From DATDCY01 sp031406795 [NCBI: Candidatus Rokuibacteriota bacterium] (GTDB lineage Bacteria > JAUVQV01), in the NCBI GenBank assembly GCA_031406795.1, contig JANOHV010000118.1:1-64000 (forward strand): a stretch of DNA of 64,000 nucleotides, in the 5' to 3' direction. The position numbers were made by a program, and so were the translations under genes. Of the stretch, positions 25,203 to 34,008 are shown in pieces (positions within the stretch are counted from its first letter, which is position 1; every line of letters starts with the position of its first letter). A model generated the notes under the pieces. That model was not told where the DNA came from and did not search any database. It saw nothing but the letters and a program-made list of their open reading frames with translations.

Positions 25203-25240
25203 TTGGCTAGGGCAGTCGCTTTGTGCTATGTTGTATACAA
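25203..25240 (+). promoter_or_regulatory. Promoter and palindromic operator of the ParDE-type genes
   Basis: TTGGCT (25203-25208) and TATGTT (25227-25232) with an 18-bp spacer make a plausible sigma70 promoter. The perfect palindrome TTGTATACAA (25231-25240) lies between the -10 box and the AGGAGG ribosome site, where an antitoxin would bind to repress its own operon. Confidence 0.45.
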
Positions 25241-25255
25241 AGGAGGACGCGGCCT

Positions 25256-25528
25256 ATGGGACAGACCACCACGATGACGGTGCGGTTGCCGGCGGAGGTT
25301 GCGATTCGCCTTGAAGAGATCGCCCGCGCGACTGACCGCACGAAATCTTTTCTGGCCGGTCGGGCGATCGAGGAGTTCGTTTCCGCGCAGGAGTGGCAGG
25401 TGCACGCCATTGAAGAGGCGGTGGGGGAAGCCGACGCACCCGGGGCCAAGTTCCTTGACCATGAGGAAGTTGTGGCACGGATGCACAAGCGCTCGGCCGA
25501 TCACGCCGTCAAGAGCCGCCCCCGGTGA
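25256..25528 (+). CDS. Ribbon-helix-helix antitoxin
   Basis: A 90-residue protein whose first 45 residues form a ribbon-helix-helix domain (TTMTVRLPAEVAIRLEEIAR, then TKSFLAGRAIEEFV). The C-terminal part would wrap the toxin. It starts at the ATG at 25256 behind AGGAGGA. The stop overlaps the start of the ParE/RelE-like gene (GTGA), the normal antitoxin-first order. Confidence 0.88.
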   Translation: MGQTTTMTVRLPAEVAIRLEEIARATDRTKSFLAGRAIEEFVSAQEWQVHAIEEAVGEADAPGAKFLDHEEVVARMHKRSADHAVKSRPR

Positions 25529-25803
25529 AGGTGCAGTGGCTCCAAGCTGCTGCCGATGACCTCGACCATCTCTACGCGTACATCGGCCGGGACAACCCTG
25601 CGGCCGCAGGGAGTGAAGCGTTGCGGGTTCTGGATGCCGCTGGGCAGCTCGGTGTTCATCCTGCGATGGGGCGGGCCGGGCGGGTGGCTGGCACGCGGGA
25701 GCTTGTAGTCGCTCCCTATGTCATCGCTTATCGGGTGAAGTCCGGTTCCGTTCAGGTTCTCCGGGTTCTCCACGCAGCGAGGAAGTGGCCGGACGCGCTC
25801 TGA
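25525..25803 (+). CDS. ParE/RelE-family toxin
   Basis: A 92-residue protein with GTG start overlapping the antitoxin stop. It shows the ParE/RelE pattern: a helical hairpin (AAADDLDHLYAYIGRDNPAAA), the HPAMGRAGRVAGTRELVV segment and the final strands YVIAYRVKSGSVQVLRVLHAARKWP. ParE-type members act on gyrase, RelE-type on mRNA; the sequence does not decide. It lies at the left edge of a decayed restriction island. Confidence 0.88.
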   Translation: MKVQWLQAAADDLDHLYAYIGRDNPAAAGSEALRVLDAAGQLGVHPAMGRAGRVAGTRELVVAPYVIAYRVKSGSVQVLRVLHAARKWPDAL

Positions 25804-27138
25804 TGCGCTCTGATGCGCTTCGCCTGATTGTCTGGGTGCTCCGAAGCGTGGAGCACGTACGAGCAGACCAAGTATCATATGCGACAATGACGCTGGGCTC
25901 GACCAGGCTGCACGAGGCCTGGTAGCCGCACCGGTTGGCGAGGGAGAGGCAACGAGATGGCGCGCGGAAAGATCAGGAGCGGCGCAGCAGGCAGCACGAG
26001 CGCCGCCACCGTTGGCTACGAGGCGCAACTCTGGTAGATGGCCGATGCGCTGCGCAACAACATGGACGCGGCCGAATACAAGCACGTCGTCCTCGGGCTG
26101 ATCTTCCTGAAGTACATCTCCGACGTCTTCGAAGCCCGACACGCCGAGCTGGCGGCTCAGAAGGCGCACGGTGCCGACCCCGAGGACCCCGACGAGTACC
26201 GCCGCGAGCATCTTCTGGGTGCCGAAAGAGGCACGCTGGTCGCTGCTGAAGGCCAAGGCCCCGCAGCCGACCATCGGCACGCTGGTGGACGACGCAATGG
26301 CCGCCATCGAGCGCGATAACCCATCGCTCAAGGGCGTGTTGCCGAAGGACTTCGGCCGCGCCGGACTCGACAAGCAGCGTCTCGGCCAGATCATCAATCT
26401 TGTCAGCGACATCGCGCTCGGCAGCAGCGCCGACCGGGCCAAGGACACGCTTGGCCGCGTCTACGAGCACTTCCTGTCGCGATTCGCCAGCGCCGAGGGG
26501 AAGAGCGGCGGGCAGTTCTACACCCCCTCGAGCGTCGTGCGCGTGCTGGTCGAGATGCTCGCCCCCTACAAAGGCCGCGTCTACGACCCCTGCTGCGGCT
26601 CGGGCGGGATGTTCGTCCAGAGCGAGAAGTTCGTCGAGGCCCACGCCGGCACCATCGGCGACATCTCGATCTACGGCCAGGAGTCCAACTACACTACCTG
26701 GCGGCTTGCGAAGATGAACCTCGCGATCCGCGGCATCGACGCCCAGATCGGCCACGGTGACACCTTCCACCACGACGCCCACCCCGACCTCAAGGCCGAC
26801 TACGTGCTCGCCAATCCGCCGTTCAACGACAGCGACTGGCGCGGCGAGCTGCTCAAGGGGGACAAACGCTGGGTCTACGGCGCGCCGCCCGCGGGCAACG
26901 CCAACTTCGCCTGGATGCAGCACTTCATCCACCAGCTGGCGCCCAACGGGATCGCGGGCTTCGTGCTCGCCAACGGCTCGATGTCCTCGAACCAGGCGGG
27001 CGAGGGAGAGATCCGCAAGGCGATCGTCGAGGCCGATCTCGTCGACTGCATGGTGGCGATGCCGGGCCAACTCTTCTACTCGACGCAGATCCCGGTCTGC
27101 CTCTGGTTTCTGACGCGCGACAAAAGGGGACAAACCCG

Positions 27139-27184
27139 GAAAAAAGGGACTGACCCAAGCAAAGCGGGGTCTGTCCCCTTTTTC
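27139..27184. repeat. GGGACAGACCCC-type palindrome inside hsdM
   Basis: Arms aaaaaagggactgaccc and gggtctgtccccttttt surround a short loop. It adds about 25 residues (for example [15 protein letters not shown]) within the methylase sequence without breaking the frame. Confidence 0.8.
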
Positions 27185-27330
27185 CGCTCTTGTCGCGACC
27201 GTCGCGGCGAAACTCTGTTCATCGACGCCCGCAAAATGGGTTCTCTTGTTGATCGCACGCACCGCGAGCTGACCGACGATGATCTTGCGAAGATCGCCGG
27301 CACCTATCACGCTTGGTGTGGCGACAAATC

Positions 27331-27361
27331 CGTTCGCCCTGAGCCAGTCGAAGGGCGAACG
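27331..27361. repeat. CTGAGC-GTCGAAG palindrome inside hsdM
   Basis: Perfect 10-bp arms cgttcgccct and agggcgaacg around gagccagtcga. It belongs to the same family as the element at 35921-35973 and encodes VRPEPVEGR in frame. Confidence 0.82.
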
Positions 27362-27704
27362 GCTTACGGGGACATCCCCGGCTTCTGCAAATCCGCGAGC
27401 CTCGACGACATCCGCAAGCACGGCCACGTCCTCACCCCCGGCCGCTACGTCGGCGCCGAGGCAATCGTGGACGACGGCGAGCCGTTCGCGGAGAAGATGC
27501 AGCGGCTGACCGCGACTCTCGAGGGTCAATTCGAGGAATCGCGCCGGCTGGAGAAGGAGATCCGCAAGAATCTCAAGCACTTGGGGTTTGAGTAAAGCCG
27601 ATGAGACTAAATCCGGTTTGTGTAAAGCAAAATGCAGGATTCTTTACACAAGCCCAGCTCAACGGCCGCAATTTCTTCGCCATCAAAGTTTCCTTAAACC
27701 CTTG

Positions 27705-27733
27705 TTGACAATGTCACACAGGCGTCATACATT
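27705..27733 (+). promoter_or_regulatory. Sigma70 promoter of the PIN toxin genes
   Basis: TTGACA (27705-27710) and TACATT (27728-27733) with a 17-bp spacer. Transcription would begin about 27740, the G of the GTG start codon, so the message may be leaderless. No ribosome site is visible. Confidence 0.5.
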
Positions 27734-27739
27734 GACTCT

Positions 27740-28240
27740 GTGATAGTTTTTGACGCTTCCACCCTCATCCTCACCGCACGCATCGACCTCTTGCACCTTA
27801 TTGCCGGCGACTATCGGGGAAGGATGCTCCTCCCCGATGCCGTGGAGCGGGAAGCCTGCCGCAAAGGTTTCCCGGATGGCGCGGCGATCCGACAGTTCAT
27901 CGAGGCCGGCCGGATTGAGGTCGTCGTGGTCAAGGTTTCACGCGAACTGGAAAAGCTGGAAGAGGACTTGGCGATCGGCCGTGGGGAGGGAACGGCAATT
28001 CTGCTGGCACGCAACAAGCAGGCGGACCTTGTCGCGACCGACGATCGCAACGCCATCCGGGCCTGCCGGCTTCTCGGTCTTGGCTTCGTTTCGACACCGG
28101 CGCTCCTGGTGCGGGCGGTAGAGAAGGGAATCATCGCGAGGAAGGAAGGACTCTTGAAGCTCGGGAAGCTGCAGGCCATCGGGCGGTATCGGCAGGAGAT
28201 CATTGCCCACGCGGCGGCAGCTATCGGGGAGGTGAAGTGA
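27740..28240 (+). CDS. PIN-domain toxin-like nuclease
   Basis: A 166-residue protein with GTG start. PIN-fold acidic residues are visible: D4 in IVFDASTLI, the central E/D pair around EEDLAIGRGEGTAILLA, and ATDDRNAIRA. It ends one base before the next gene. The PIN plus UPF0175-type pairing is a common toxin-antitoxin type that cuts RNA. It has been placed between the hsdM and hsdS remnants. Here the toxin gene comes first. Confidence 0.87.
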   Translation: MIVFDASTLILTARIDLLHLIAGDYRGRMLLPDAVEREACRKGFPDGAAIRQFIEAGRIEVVVVKVSRELEKLEEDLAIGRGEGTAILLARNKQADLVATDDRNAIRACRLLGLGFVSTPALLVRAVEKGIIARKEGLLKLGKLQAIGRYRQEIIAHAAAAIGEVK

Positions 28241-28241
28241 C

Positions 28242-28541
28242 ATGGCGACGAAGACCCTGAGTGTACGCATGAAAGCCGAGGAGTATCGTTTTCTCTCCGA
28301 CCTGGCCGAGGAGGAGCGCGAGGACCTCTCCACGACCCTGCGGGAGTTGATGGAAAAGGGCCGAGTGCTGCTTGCGATCGAGAAGTACCGTCGCGGCGAG
28401 GCCTCGCTTGAAAAGGCGGCGCGTCTCGCTGGTGCCTCGATGGCCCGGATGATGGAGGTCCTGCGCGAGTACGGCGTGACCCTGAACCTCGAGTCCGAGG
28501 ACTACCAGGCCGGTCTGACGCGATTGCGCAAGGCTTGGTAG
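28242..28541 (+). CDS. UPF0175-type antitoxin
   Basis: A 99-residue protein. The N-terminal half is a ribbon-helix-helix-like segment (TKTLSVRMKAEEYRFLSDLA), the C-terminal half the UPF0175 signature (GEASLEKAARLAGASMARMM, then LREYGVTLN). It is translated just after the PIN gene and is the probable antitoxin. Its end overlaps the start of the hsdS remnant frame by 7 bp. Confidence 0.87.
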   Translation: MATKTLSVRMKAEEYRFLSDLAEEEREDLSTTLRELMEKGRVLLAIEKYRRGEASLEKAARLAGASMARMMEVLREYGVTLNLESEDYQAGLTRLRKAW

Positions 28542-28807
28542 CTGAGGTGAGTGAATGGCACGAGGTAACTGTTGCGTACCCTGCGATTCGGCCAGAAGTT
28601 GTCGTCGCAACGCGAGTGCTACTGCCTGGCGACAAGGTGCTCGCTCGGTTCTCGATGCTTGCCGAACCGCTGCTTGCCAAAATAGCGCAAGGCGCGCGTG
28701 AATCCCGCACCCTCACCGCCCTCCGCGACACCCTTCTCCCCAAGTTCATTGCCGGGGAGATTCGTCTGAAAGCTGCCGAGAAATTCTTGGCGGGTGACAG
28801 AGCATGA
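28535..28807 (+). pseudogene. hsdS: hsdS remnant (C-terminal conserved region)
   Basis: The last 55 residues of this frame (DKVLARFSMLAEPLLAKIAQ, then ESRTLTALRDTLLPKFIAGE) are the classic C-terminal helix and tail of a type I specificity subunit. Both target-recognition domains are missing. The first 25 residues are hardly recognisable. It is therefore a stump, separated from the hsdM pseudogene by the PIN/UPF0175 genes. Confidence 0.82.
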
Positions 28808-28890
28808 CCAACATTCCTGAACAACGTATCACGGGTACTCCAGAAACACGTATGGTGTAACCGCACGAGTGTATGGTATAAGCATTCATC

Positions 28891-29478
28891 ATGGAAGTTC
28901 TCGGTATCCTCCTTTCGTCACAAGTGCGTGCCGCACTCTTTCGGATTCTCTTCGGCCTGGGCCAGGAGGAACTGCACCTGAGGGAGGTCATGCGTCGCAG
29001 CGGCTTCAGCATAGGAACAGTGCGGCAAGACATTACCAAGCTCACGGATCTCGGTCTGGTGGTGGCCCGAAGATCCGGGAATCGGCTGTACTACCGGGCG
29101 AACAAGGAGCACCCGCTCTTTGTGGAGATTCACCGAATCGTTCTGAAGACAGCCGGCCTGGTTGATATACTCCGTGAGCGGTTGGGATCGAAAGGCGTCA
29201 TGGTGGCCTTTGTGTTCGGGTCGATCGCCGCGGGAACCGAAGGTGCCGGAAGTGACGTGGACCTCATGATAGTCGGGTCTGTATCGCTCAGAGAGACCAG
29301 CGAGCGGCTCTCGGGCGTCAGCGATGTCCTTGGGCGGGAAGTCAACCCGTACATTGTGACTACGGCGGAATTCGTCCGAAGACGGCGCGAGAAGGAGCAC
29401 TTTCTCGGCCAGGTGATGGAGTCCCAAAAAATCTTCGTGAAGGGGACCGAAGATGACCTTGCAGCAATGGTCCGATAA
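28891..29478 (+). CDS. HTH-nucleotidyltransferase (MNT type)
   Basis: A 195-residue protein with an N-terminal winged helix (about 1-75, LREVMRRSGFSIGTVRQDI) and a C-terminal minimal nucleotidyltransferase. The catalytic pattern GSIAAGTEGAGSDVDLMIVG (residues about 110-130) is complete, with D124 and D126. Such proteins pair with HEPN toxins and neutralise them by adding AMP to the toxin. The next gene is a broken HEPN gene that overlaps its 3' end. Confidence 0.88.
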   Translation: MEVLGILLSSQVRAALFRILFGLGQEELHLREVMRRSGFSIGTVRQDITKLTDLGLVVARRSGNRLYYRANKEHPLFVEIHRIVLKTAGLVDILRERLGSKGVMVAFVFGSIAAGTEGAGSDVDLMIVGSVSLRETSERLSGVSDVLGREVNPYIVTTAEFVRRRREKEHFLGQVMESQKIFVKGTEDDLAAMVR

Positions 29479-29646
29479 CCACTGGCTGCGCGAGCACCGG
29501 ACGAGCCGCGAGGAAATGTTGAGTACTCTACGGTGGGTGGGGCGACCCGTCAGGATGCGGATGAACTGATCGGATTCGTCGTTGGCTTTCGCGACGAGGT
29601 GCTTGCGTGGCTGCGAAAGCACCACTCCGCTTTTTGGAGTAACTGA
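29453..29646 (+). pseudogene. HEPN-domain toxin remnant with internal deletion
   Basis: The start MTLQQWSDNHWLREHRTSRE is the typical N-terminus of small HEPN proteins paired with MNT enzymes, but that frame ends after 38 residues. A second frame from about 29525 to 29646 gives [20 protein letters not shown] and [11 protein letters not shown], the expected C-terminus. The middle of the gene, including the Rx4-6H site, is missing. So the toxin is lost while the nucleotidyltransferase is kept. Confidence 0.75.
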
Positions 29647-29662
29647 CGATGTCAAAAAAGTT

Positions 29663-29926
<264 letters not shown>

Positions 29927-29977
29927 AGATCCGCTGAAGCAGAGGACCATTCCCGGCAACGGGGAACTTCCTGCCAG

Positions 29978-30003
29978 GGAACCTTTTGCGTTGCGGGATC
30001 GTT
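29978..30003 (+). promoter_or_regulatory. Candidate ECF-type autoregulatory promoter
   Basis: GGAACC at 29978-29983 is followed after 16 bp by CGTT at 30000-30003, the general form of ECF promoters. A second GGAAC lies at 29963. The start of transcription would be only a few bases before the ATG at 30013, which weakens the call. Confidence 0.3.
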
Positions 30004-30012
30004 CAAAAGGCA

Positions 30013-30609
30013 ATGGTGGCATCCGCGGACGACCTCGAGCTTCTCCGGCGCTTCGCGTCGGGAGACGCCGCCGCGTTCGATGACATCGTCAGGACCTACC
30101 AGGGGCGGATCGTCACGCTGTGCCGATACCTGCTCGGCAACGCGGCCGACGCCGATGACGCGGCGCAGGACGTCTTCGTCAAGGCCTTCAAAAACCTGAA
30201 GAATTTTCGTCCCGAGGCGGCCCTGTACACCTGGCTTTATCGCATTGCGGTCAATACCTGCATCGACCGCAGAAGAAGGCCCTTTTTTCTCTCGTTCTTC
30301 CGCGCTGACGAGGGAGGAGAAGGATCCGATGAGCCATTCCCAGGGCTGCAATCCGAGGCCCCTTCGCCCGAACAGCTGGTCGAATCGCAGCAGATTTCAG
30401 AGGAGATCCAGCGCGCGCTGAAAAAGCTGTCACCGAAGCTGCGCGCGGCGATCGTTCTCAAGGAGATCGAGGGGTTGAGGTACGAGGAGATTGGCGAGGT
30501 GCTGGAGATCTCCCTGGGTACCGTCAAGTCGCGCATCTCGCGGGCGCGGGAGGAGCTGAAGCGGACTTTGACCGACGGCAGGGAACAAAACGGGCCACGC
30601 GCCGTTTAA
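30013..30609 (+). CDS. ECF-family RNA polymerase sigma factor
   Basis: A 198-residue sigma70-family protein; I chose the ATG at 30013 behind AAAAGG. Region 2 (about 15-80: FDDIVRTYQGRIVTLCRYLL, DADDAAQDVFVKAFKNLKNF, YTWLYRIAVNTCIDRRRR) and region 4 (about 130-185: LSPKLRAAIVLKEIEGLRYE, ISLGTVKSRISRAREEL) are complete. An acidic linker joins them. It leads an operon with an anti-sigma factor 16 bp downstream and an export system after it. Confidence 0.95.
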   Translation: MVASADDLELLRRFASGDAAAFDDIVRTYQGRIVTLCRYLLGNAADADDAAQDVFVKAFKNLKNFRPEAALYTWLYRIAVNTCIDRRRRPFFLSFFRADEGGEGSDEPFPGLQSEAPSPEQLVESQQISEEIQRALKKLSPKLRAAIVLKEIEGLRYEEIGEVLEISLGTVKSRISRAREELKRTLTDGREQNGPRAV

Positions 30610-30625
30610 CAGGCAGGAGAAACAT

Positions 30626-31078
30626 ATGAAATGCGCACAGGCGAAGAAAGAGATGTCGGCGTACCTGGACGGGGAGCTCGGCGGCGGCGCCCGGGAGCGG
30701 TTGGCGTCGCACCTGCAGGGTTGCGAGATGTGCCGGACCTCGTACGAGGGGCTGGAACGCGTGCACTCCCTGCTCGCGAAGGCCGAACACTACGATGCGC
30801 CGCCCACGCTCCCCTGGCGTGTCGCGGCCGCGATCCGCTCGGGCGAGGCGCCGCGGCGGCCATTCTTCCCCGTCGCGATGAAGCTGGCCGCGCAGGCCGT
30901 CGCGCTGACGGCGGTCGTTGTCATCGGGGTGGCTTCGGGCCGCGTTCTGACCGCGGGATCCGCACCCGAGCGGGCTGCCAACCCGACAGAGCTGCTGTCG
31001 CTCGACATTTTCGCCGCCGCTCCCCCGGATTCCCCGGGGGGCGTCTACCTGGCGTTGATGGAGGCCGATCATGAGTAG
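30626..31078 (+). CDS. Zinc-finger anti-sigma factor
   Basis: A 150-residue protein with a cytoplasmic ZAS domain: C3, H29, C33 and C36 (MKCAQAKKEM, SHLQGCEMC), then one membrane segment at about 88-110 and a short periplasmic tail. This is the usual shape of ECF-specific membrane anti-sigma factors. It overlaps the next gene by 8 bp. The periplasmic tail is the likely signal input, perhaps through the CpxP-like protein next to it. Confidence 0.92.
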   Translation: MKCAQAKKEMSAYLDGELGGGARERLASHLQGCEMCRTSYEGLERVHSLLAKAEHYDAPPTLPWRVAAAIRSGEAPRRPFFPVAMKLAAQAVALTAVVVIGVASGRVLTAGSAPERAANPTELLSLDIFAAAPPDSPGGVYLALMEADHE

Positions 31079-31535
31079 GGGCAGCCTGAAGTTTTTCCTC
31101 GCGCTCTCGGTCCTGCTCAATGTTTCGGTGCTGGCGACGGCGGGTTTCAAGTATGTCTCGAGTCGCCATTCCTGGACTTCGCCCTATGGCACGAAGATGG
31201 CTCGAGACAAGTTCCTGTTCGAGGAGCTCGCTCTGACTCGCGAGCAGATGAAGGCGATGCGGCAGAAGGCGCTCCCGTTCCGGGCCGAAGTCGACCGGCA
31301 GCGCGATGCGATCGTCGCCCTGCGCAAGGAACTGATCGGGTTGATGCGGACGGACGCCCCCGACGCCGGCGCCGTCGACACGGCAATTGCGCACATCAGC
31401 AGCCTGCAGGAGACGCTGCAGAAGCAGATCACCCGCCAGATGCTCGAGCAGAAGGCCTTGCTGAGCAACGAGCAGCAGAAGTCGTTTCTCGACCTGATCG
31501 AGCGGGCCATGACGCAGGGGGGACAGTCGGAGTGA
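31071..31535 (+). CDS. CpxP/Spy-like periplasmic sensor or chaperone
   Basis: A 154-residue protein with an N-terminal signal or anchor (FFLALSVLLNVSVLATAGF) and a long all-helical periplasmic part. LTREQMKAMRQKALPFRAEV and the later LEQKALLSNEQQKSFLDLIE match the LTxxQ repeats of CpxP/Spy/CnrX proteins. Beside an anti-sigma gene this points to a CnrX-type periplasmic sensor for metal or misfolded protein. It overlaps the TolC-like gene by 4 bp. Confidence 0.85.
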   Translation: MSRGSLKFFLALSVLLNVSVLATAGFKYVSSRHSWTSPYGTKMARDKFLFEELALTREQMKAMRQKALPFRAEVDRQRDAIVALRKELIGLMRTDAPDAGAVDTAIAHISSLQETLQKQITRQMLEQKALLSNEQQKSFLDLIERAMTQGGQSE

Positions 31536-32854
31536 CCACCTGGCGCATGCGAAGGGCTGTTCCGACGATCACGCTCCTGCTGGCGACCCTCGCCCTCCCC
31601 GTCCAGGAGGCCGATGCCCAAGCCGGCGACATTGCCGGTCGGACCCTGACGCTTCAGGAGTGCCTCACGCTCGGACTGAAGCAGAACCCGGCCACCGAGA
31701 TCGCTCACCAGAATGTCCTGGCCGCCCGGGAGAAAATCGGTGAGGCGCGGGGCGGCTCCTACCCGTCGCTCAGGTTCGCCGCCGGGTACACCTACACCAC
31801 CACCCCCGCGACTGCTGCTGCGGCTTCAAACGATAGCTTCGACAACCGGTTCTTCCTGAAACAGAACCTTTACGATGCGGGTCAGACTTCGAGCCTCGTG
31901 GCCGGCGCGGTGCACGGAACCCGGGTGCTGGAGTCAGAGTCGAGGAAGACCGGGCTGGATGTCGTCGTGAATATTCACGCGTCCTTCTACGAAGTGCTGC
32001 GCCGGCGCGATTTCATCGAGATTGCCCGGCAGGCCCTCGAGAGCGCGCAGAAGCACGTCGGGCAGGCGCAGGAGCTCTACAAGCAAGGGCTGGCACCGCG
32101 TGCCGACGTCATCAAGGCCGAGGTCCAGGTCTCAACGGGCCAGCTGGAGATCATCCGGGTGGAGAACGCTTACCTGCTCGCAAAAGCCAATCTCTCGGCG
32201 GCGATGGGCTTGCCCGTGACGACGGAGTTCGCCGTAGTCGAGCCGGAGGCGGGGGACGAGACGAAGGTGCCGTCGCTTCAGGCGGCACTGGTCGCCGCAC
32301 CGGAGAGACGTCCCGAGCTGACCGCCGTCCGGGCGAGGCAGGCGGTTGCGGAAGCTGCCGTCAGGCAGGCGCAAGGGGGTCTGTACCCGACGGTCAGCCT
32401 CGACGCGTCGTATGGGTGGCAGGAGAGCGACTTCGTCCCGCTGGACAGCAAATGGAGCGTCGGGCTCACGGTTGCCATCCCGGTGTTCGAACGGCGGGTC
32501 GCGCGGGCGAAGATCAATCAGGCCATTGCCAGCCGCAACGGTCTCCGGGCAGCCGAAACGCAGACCGTGCGGGCGGTGGAGCTCGAGGTCGAGCAGGCCT
32601 GGCTGTTCCTGAAGGAGGCGCAGGAGCGCCGGGTGGTCACGAAGAAGCTTTTTGAACAGGCGGAGGCGGACATCAGGGTCTCGGAGGGAAGGTACCAGGA
32701 GGGGCTGGGCACGATGCTGGACGTGATCGATGCCCGGACCACGGTGACCCAGGCCGGCGTGAACGTGGTGATCGCCCGCTATGACATCGCTCAGGCGCGC
32801 GCCCGGCTCGAGCGGGCGCTGGGGAACGGCTTGCCGGAGGAGGTGGCGCAGTGA
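31532..32854 (+). CDS. TolC-like outer-membrane efflux protein
   Basis: A 440-residue protein with GTG start and signal peptide (about 1-30). Two repeats of long helices and beta-barrel strands give the outer-membrane efflux pattern: LTLQECLTLGLKQNPATEIA, YKQGLAPRADVIKAEVQVS, and in the second half YQEGLGTMLDVIDARTTVTQ. It forms the outer-membrane duct for the MFP and ABC components downstream. It overlaps genes on both sides by 4 bp. Confidence 0.93.
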   Translation: MTTWRMRRAVPTITLLLATLALPVQEADAQAGDIAGRTLTLQECLTLGLKQNPATEIAHQNVLAAREKIGEARGGSYPSLRFAAGYTYTTTPATAAAASNDSFDNRFFLKQNLYDAGQTSSLVAGAVHGTRVLESESRKTGLDVVVNIHASFYEVLRRRDFIEIARQALESAQKHVGQAQELYKQGLAPRADVIKAEVQVSTGQLEIIRVENAYLLAKANLSAAMGLPVTTEFAVVEPEAGDETKVPSLQAALVAAPERRPELTAVRARQAVAEAAVRQAQGGLYPTVSLDASYGWQESDFVPLDSKWSVGLTVAIPVFERRVARAKINQAIASRNGLRAAETQTVRAVELEVEQAWLFLKEAQERRVVTKKLFEQAEADIRVSEGRYQEGLGTMLDVIDARTTVTQAGVNVVIARYDIAQARARLERALGNGLPEEVAQ

Positions 32855-33945
32855 GGAAGAAGTGGGTGGTTGCCGCAGTCGTGCTCGCCGTAATCGGCGT
32901 GGGTGCGCTTCCCGCATATCGGAAATACGCCGTCGCTACGGCGGCGGTGCCGCAGTACCGGACGGAGGCAGTGAGACGCCGCGACATCGGCTCGATGGTC
33001 CAGGCGACCGGGGTCGTCAAGGCGAAAGTCGGCGCCGAGGTCAAGGTCGGCGCGCGCATTTCCGGGCGGGTCGAGAAACTCTACGCCAACATCGGTGACG
33101 TGGTCGGCAAAGGTCAGATGATCGCCAGGCTGGAGCAGGTGGACCTGGAGGCGAAGGTCAACGAGGCCCGGATGAATCTCCGGGTCGTCGAGGCCAACCT
33201 CGAGCTGGCCAGGAAGAATCTTCTGCGGATGGAGAATCTCTTCGCCAAAGACTACGTGTCGCGCGACAAGGTCGACGTCGCCGAGCGGGACGTCAAGGCC
33301 GCCGAGGCGCAGGCCGACCAGATCCGGGAGACGGTGCGCTATCACCAGACGCAGATGTCCTACGCGGACATCCATGCGCCGATCGCGGGGGTGATTGCGT
33401 CCGTCGCGACGCAGCAGGGAGAGACCGTCTCCGCCTCGTCCCTGAGCGTGCCGACTTTCGTGACCATCGTGGATTTGTCGCGGCTCGAGCTCTACGTGTA
33501 CGTCGACGAGACCGACATCGGCAAGATCCGGCCCGGGCTGGAGGTCCAGTTCGCGGTCGACTCCTTCCCGGACAAGGCCTTCAAGGGCACGGTGTCCGCG
33601 GTCTACCCGAAGGCGACGATCCAGGACAACGTGGTCTATTACGTCACGGTGGTGTCGATCGAGAACCCGGCGGCAGCGCCGGGAGTCCAGCCGCTGCTCA
33701 AGCCGGACATGACGGTCAACGCGACGATCGCGTTGAGCCGCCGGGACCAGGTTCTGACCGTAGCGAGCCGGTCCATCAAGCGGGAGGGCGCGAGGAAGTT
33801 CGTCCAGGTCCTCGAGGACGGCAAACCCGTGGCGCGCGCAATCCGGACCGGCACGAAAGACGGCGCGTACACCGAAGTGCTTGAAGGGCTCGGGGAAGGG
33901 GACGCGGTCGTGATCGCCGAGGCGGCGAGTGCGGATAAGCAATAG
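32851..33945 (+). CDS. MacA-like membrane fusion protein
   Basis: A 364-residue protein anchored by one N-terminal membrane segment (about 5-24). It has a lipoyl half-motif (GARISGRVEKLYANIGDVVG), a long coiled coil (about 100-165), the second lipoyl half (IHAPIAGVIASVATQQGETV), a beta-barrel and a membrane-proximal domain. It bridges the ABC permease and the TolC-like channel. GTG start overlaps the TolC stop. Confidence 0.93.
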   Translation: MRKKWVVAAVVLAVIGVGALPAYRKYAVATAAVPQYRTEAVRRRDIGSMVQATGVVKAKVGAEVKVGARISGRVEKLYANIGDVVGKGQMIARLEQVDLEAKVNEARMNLRVVEANLELARKNLLRMENLFAKDYVSRDKVDVAERDVKAAEAQADQIRETVRYHQTQMSYADIHAPIAGVIASVATQQGETVSASSLSVPTFVTIVDLSRLELYVYVDETDIGKIRPGLEVQFAVDSFPDKAFKGTVSAVYPKATIQDNVVYYVTVVSIENPAAAPGVQPLLKPDMTVNATIALSRRDQVLTVASRSIKREGARKFVQVLEDGKPVARAIRTGTKDGAYTEVLEGLGEGDAVVIAEAASADKQ

Positions 33946-34008
33946 CAGGGGCCAGGACAACTCGATGCGGGCAGGCCGGCCGGCGCTGACAACAACGGAG
34001 GAACGGGC

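Larger units (their letters stand above)
25957..27595 (+). pseudogene. hsdM: hsdM, type I restriction-modification methylase, broken
   Basis: The gene starts at the ATG at 25957 (MARGKIRSG) but meets TAG after YEAQLW, where a glutamine codon is expected before [10 protein letters not shown]. The frame then shifts near 26200: DPDEYRREH in one frame continues as [18 protein letters not shown] in another. From there the methylase is open to 27595, with the cofactor motif [10 protein letters not shown] and the catalytic NPPF. Two palindromic repeats are inserted in frame at 27139-27184 and 27331-27361. With a nonsense codon and a frameshift it cannot make full-length HsdM. An internal start could give a long C-terminal fragment. 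Confidence 0.88.

Noticed and set aside
25957-26040. Recoding (read-through) at the hsdM amber codon
   Set aside because: A frameshift follows within 200 bp and hsdS and hsdR are stumps, so loss of function is the simpler reading.
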